A DNA stretch of 64,000 bases. Source: Planctomycetota bacterium. Its GTDB lineage: Bacteria > Planctomycetota > Phycisphaerae > Phycisphaerales > Zrk34. Made by a program: the position numbers and the translations under genes. The stretch spans positions 62,001-126,000 of the forward strand of contig WGMD01000020.1 in the NCBI GenBank assembly GCA_016125255.1, given 5' to 3'. The notes under the pieces are model-generated. The model saw nothing but the letters and a program-made list of their open reading frames with translations, was not told where the DNA came from and did not search any database. Below are positions 61,135 to 64,000 of this stretch, in pieces; positions within the stretch are counted from its first letter, which is position 1; each line of letters starts with the position of its first letter.

Positions 61135-63615
61135 TCAATGGTTGAACAGGAATTCCTTGGAGTTGAGCAGGGCCCAGAAGAGGTCTTCGAGTTCCTGCCG
61201 GGGGTCCTTGGCGTCCTTCATCATCTGCGAAATCCGCCCGGCTTCGTCGGCGGTGGGTTTGCGGCCGAAGCAGCGGATGTACAGGTCTTCGACGATCTGC
61301 TCGGGCGTCTTGCCGTCCTTGAGGGCCTGTTCGACGATCTTGCCCTGCTTGATCTTCCGCTCGACGGTGTCGCCGTTGAGCAGATGCAGCGCCTGCGAGA
61401 GATTGGGCTCCATCTTCACTTCGCACGAGCACACCGACTCGCGCTCCGCACGTCCGAACGTCTTGAGGAAGTACGTTGACGTCGCGCCGTCGGCGATCTG
61501 CACCGCTCGCGATCCCTTGGGCAGACCGCGGAACTTGTTCTCGTCCATCGTGTCGGTCACTTCCGAGATCGAATCGAAAAGCACTTCGGCGCGCATGCGG
61601 CGGATGTACGAGTGGGAGAAGTTCGTGCCGTCGGATTCGTTGGAGTCGTTCGTCACGGTCGAAAGCTGATACGTGCGGGAGGTGCAGATGTCGCGCACCA
61701 GCTTCTTGAAGTCGTAGTTGTACTCGGTGAATTTCTTGCCGAGGGCGTCGAGCAGTTCGGGGTTGACGGCGGGGTTGGACACGCGGACGTCGTCGACGGG
61801 TTCGACGATGCCCCGGCCGAAGAAGTGCGACCAGACGATATTCGCCAGGTTCTTGGCGAAATACGGATTGTCCGGCGAGGCGAGCCATTCGGCGAGCACC
61901 ACGCGGCGGTCCTTGCCCTTGACGTCGGGCGAGGCCCCGCCGAGGAACTTGGGCTCCATCACGCGGTTGTCGACGGGATGACGGATGTCGCCATTGCCCT
62001 TGTTGAAGATGATCTGCTCGCGGGGGTCTTCGGCGTTCTTGCGGCCGACCTGCGTGAAGAACGACACGAAGCTGTAGTAGTCGTCCATCGTCCAGCGGTC
62101 GAAGGGATGATTGTGGCACTGAGCGCACTGAATGCGCATGCCCATGAAGACCTGCGCGACGTTCTCGGCGAGCTTCTTGTCATCGCGCTCGACCTGATAG
62201 AAGTTCGTCGCCGGCACGCTGAACGTCCCGCCCGACGAACTCAAAAGCTGCTGCACGATCTGGTTCATCGGCACGTTGTTGGCGAGCTGCTCGGACATCC
62301 AGTTGTAGTAGAGCAGGGCGGCTTTGTAGCTTAACGCCTGATTGCCGGCGTTGTTGTCGGAGCTGATCTGAAGCAGCTCGGAGAACTTCATGACCCACAT
62401 CTCGACGAATTCCTTGCGGCTCAAAAGATCGTCGACGAGCTTGGCCCGCTTGTCGGGGTCGGTGTCGGCCATGAACTTGTCGTACTCGGCGCGCGTCGGC
62501 AGGGAGCCGATGATGTCGATCGTCGCGCGGCGGAGGAACGTCTCGTCGGAGCAGAGCGGCGAGGGCGTGATGCGCAGCTTCTTGAGCTTGTCGTCGACCA
62601 GTTCGTCGATGTAGTTGCTTTCCTTCACGTCCTGCCAGGCGTACTGCAAACCCTTGGGCAGCACGATGGCGTTGGACCCGACGGTGAACTCATCGAAGCG
62701 GGCCATGACGTACGCCTCGCCGCGCTGGCCGGCGACGACCTGGCCTTCGGGGTCGATCTTGCAGGAGACATCGTTGTTGGACATGAACACGGCGTAGCGC
62801 GTCACATCCCGATCGGTCCCGTCGGTGTAGTGCGCCAGCACGGTCATCTGCTGCGCGGCCCCGGCGCCGTCCATGACCAGCTTGTGCGGATACATCTCGA
62901 TGCCGACGCACTTGGCGACATCCTTGACGTCATCCGGCGCGCCGGCTTCGAGCCAGCGGACGAGCGTGGCGTAGTATTCGGTTTCGGGCTTGAACAGTTC
63001 GCCGCCGGTGTGGTTGACTTTGCCGATGGCTTTTTCGACGAGGAGGGATTCGGCGGGGAGGGCGAGATTGATGCGCCGGCCGCTCATTTCGCGCGTGATG
63101 CGGTAGTAGTCGCCGGCGGGGTCGTAGCCGAAGAGCGAGAGGTGGAAGCCGTCTTTGCCGCTCGCTGAGCCGTGACACGATCCGCTGTTGCAACCGGCCT
63201 TGGCGAAGACGGGCATGACGTCGAGGCGGAAGCTGATGGGGCGTTCGGTCTGGGCGTCTTTGACGTTGACGGGGACGGTCAGTTTCTGTCCGCCGTATTC
63301 GACGAACATCTGCGTTTGGCCGTCCTTGGCGGGGTGGATCACGTGACCCTCGACCTTGACGAGCGAAGCGTCGGCGAAGCTGAGCTTGGCGTCGTTGGTG
63401 ACATCGCGCGTGATGCCGTCGTCGTAGGTCGCCTGCACGACGAAGGACTGGCGGTCGCGGAGGGTATTAAGGTTGACGGCATCGGGCATGACGACGACGG
63501 ACTTGAGCGCCGCCTCGCCGCGCACAAGGGTCGAAGCCGCCAGCAGCATCGCGGCGGCGAGGATGACACGGCGGATCGGGGTCCGGTCGATGGTTCGAGT
63601 GAGGGTATGCAACAT
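61135..63615 (-). CDS. DUF1549/DUF1553 planctomycete exported protein with Ig-like domain
   Basis: The ATG at 63615 (or GTG at 63618) is preceded by GGAGG. Residues 1-35 are a signal peptide; about 36-125 an Ig/BIG2-like domain (DDGITRDVTNDAKLSFAD). CNSGSCHGSASGKDGFHLSL near 145 is a cytochrome-like or Cys-pair motif. DUF1549 follows (DELVDDKLKKLRITPSPLCS, CAQCHNHPFDRWTMDDYY with a CxxCH haem site) and DUF1553 forms the C-terminal part (WSHFFGRGIVEPVDDVRVSN, ALHLLNGDT). 826 residues. The family is nearly planctomycete-specific and its role is unknown; electron transfer is inferred. Confidence 0.92.
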   Translation of the reverse strand: MLHTLTRTIDRTPIRRVILAAAMLLAASTLVRGEAALKSVVVMPDAVNLNTLRDRQSFVVQATYDDGITRDVTNDAKLSFADASLVKVEGHVIHPAKDGQTQMFVEYGGQKLTVPVNVKDAQTERPISFRLDVMPVFAKAGCNSGSCHGSASGKDGFHLSLFGYDPAGDYYRITREMSGRRINLALPAESLLVEKAIGKVNHTGGELFKPETEYYATLVRWLEAGAPDDVKDVAKCVGIEMYPHKLVMDGAGAAQQMTVLAHYTDGTDRDVTRYAVFMSNNDVSCKIDPEGQVVAGQRGEAYVMARFDEFTVGSNAIVLPKGLQYAWQDVKESNYIDELVDDKLKKLRITPSPLCSDETFLRRATIDIIGSLPTRAEYDKFMADTDPDKRAKLVDDLLSRKEFVEMWVMKFSELLQISSDNNAGNQALSYKAALLYYNWMSEQLANNVPMNQIVQQLLSSSGGTFSVPATNFYQVERDDKKLAENVAQVFMGMRIQCAQCHNHPFDRWTMDDYYSFVSFFTQVGRKNAEDPREQIIFNKGNGDIRHPVDNRVMEPKFLGGASPDVKGKDRRVVLAEWLASPDNPYFAKNLANIVWSHFFGRGIVEPVDDVRVSNPAVNPELLDALGKKFTEYNYDFKKLVRDICTSRTYQLSTVTNDSNESDGTNFSHSYIRRMRAEVLFDSISEVTDTMDENKFRGLPKGSRAVQIADGATSTYFLKTFGRAERESVCSCEVKMEPNLSQALHLLNGDTVERKIKQGKIVEQALKDGKTPEQIVEDLYIRCFGRKPTADEAGRISQMMKDAKDPRQELEDLFWALLNSKEFLFNH

Positions 63616-63618
63616 CAC

Positions 63619-64000
63619 TTATTTGCCCTCCGCTTTCGCTTTGGCTTTTTCGGCGAGTTCCTGACGAAGCTGCTCGAGGCGGGAGAGCGGCTTGGGCGGC
63701 GGCTCGTTGGGCTTGGCCTCGGGCTTGGGTTCGTCCTTCTTGGGTTCGGCTTTCTTTTCGACCGGGGCGGGGCGCGGCTTGTCGATCCGCAGGACGCTGC
63801 CCCCGGCCAGACTCTGCACGATCGGCTCGCCGTTCTGAATCAGCGTGAACTGGCAGAAGAGCGACTTGTGCTGACCCACCGGGCTGTTCGGGTCCGTCTT
63901 GATGTGGAAGACCGCCTGCTTGGAATCCTTGGTGATCATCACGGGCTCGGCCGTCACCTTGTCGGGCAGGCCGAACAGTTCGAGCTTCGCTTCGCCGTCA
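63619..64000 (-). CDS. C-terminal part of a planctomycete exported protein (gene enters window from the right)
   Basis: The open frame continues beyond 64000 (DGEAKLELFGLPDKVTAEPV at the edge), so only about 126 C-terminal residues are visible. KQAVFHIKTDPNSPVGQHKS and LFCQFTLIQNGEPIVQSLAG fit the beta-rich domains found in planctomycete proteins located just upstream of DUF1549/DUF1553 genes. The end is a Lys/Pro/Glu-rich, charged tail (EKKAEPKKDEPKPEAKPNEP). It stops one to three bases before the next gene, so they are probably coupled. Confidence 0.7.
   Translation of the reverse strand, partial: DGEAKLELFGLPDKVTAEPVMITKDSKQAVFHIKTDPNSPVGQHKSLFCQFTLIQNGEPIVQSLAGGSVLRIDKPRPAPVEKKAEPKKDEPKPEAKPNEPPPKPLSRLEQLRQELAEKAKAKAEGK

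Overview
The window is GC-rich bacterial chromosome, most likely from a planctomycete and probably of the class Phycisphaerae. Lineage markers seen here are three sigma factors resembling the Rhodopirellula/Verrucomicrobium ECF type, FecR-like anti-sigma proteins with lectin-like tails, a DUF1549/DUF1553 gene beside a cytochrome c/WD40 gene, a sulfatase, PQQ-like propellers, many Type II pseudopilins, and secreted proteins ending in a PTPAALP...RRRR sorting tail. No phage, transposase or CRISPR array is visible. The assignment is inferred from gene content, not from a marker phylogeny.

Layout. 1-11 kb: secreted hydrolases (zincin-like protein, phosphoesterase, GH95-like glycosidase), an SRAP protein, beta-propeller proteins and tRNA-Gly(CCC). 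9-16 kb (minus strand): cassette A, made of an ECF sigma factor, a FecR-like regulator, a LamG/CTERM protein and a pseudopilin, followed by a sulfatase and a PQQ-propeller protein. 16-24.5 kb: a nearly complete reductive pyrimidine catabolic cluster (dihydropyrimidinase, PreA-like dihydropyrimidine dehydrogenase, AGXT2-like aminotransferase, NCS2 permease, beta-ureidopropionase) with a divergent CoA-acylating (methyl)malonate-semialdehyde dehydrogenase. 24.5-29 kb: GH5 enzyme, CPBP protease and a TAT-exported sugar isomerase-like protein. 29-33 kb: cassette B, same gene order as A. 33-38 kb: CAP protein, BirA, a TsaC/low-molecular-weight phosphatase fusion, RpiB, a zinc-ribbon-like membrane protein and RlmN. 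38-43 kb: IspH and the squalene operon hpnC-hpnD-hpnE. 43-45.5 kb: M20 peptidase, DedA, a DUF2892-like protein and tRNA-Ser(UGA). 45.7-49.3 kb: cassette C. 49-57 kb: thiG, thiS, tilS, a stand-alone LarC C-terminal domain, dapF, an M48 protease, a lipoprotein and a solitary nuoC. 57-64 kb: a cytochrome c/WD40/coiled-coil giant and a DUF1549/DUF1553 protein, with a further partial gene.

Two observations stand out. First, the same four-gene cassette (ECF sigma, FecR-like regulator, PTPAALP-CTERM secreted protein, pseudopilin) occurs three times. Each time the regulator starts with GTG inside a GTGA overlap with the sigma gene, a GC-rich hairpin precedes the pilin, and the exported half of the regulator is exchanged while its core is kept. 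This looks like a family of cell-surface signalling and assembly units. Second, the window is full of small palindromic repeats of at least six families. One, built of 7-bp units (GGAGTGG/GGAGTGC), lies in frame inside the coding sequences of RlmN (twice), HpnE and the cassette B regulator. Its arms have no stop codon in any of the six frames, which would let it be tolerated in genes.
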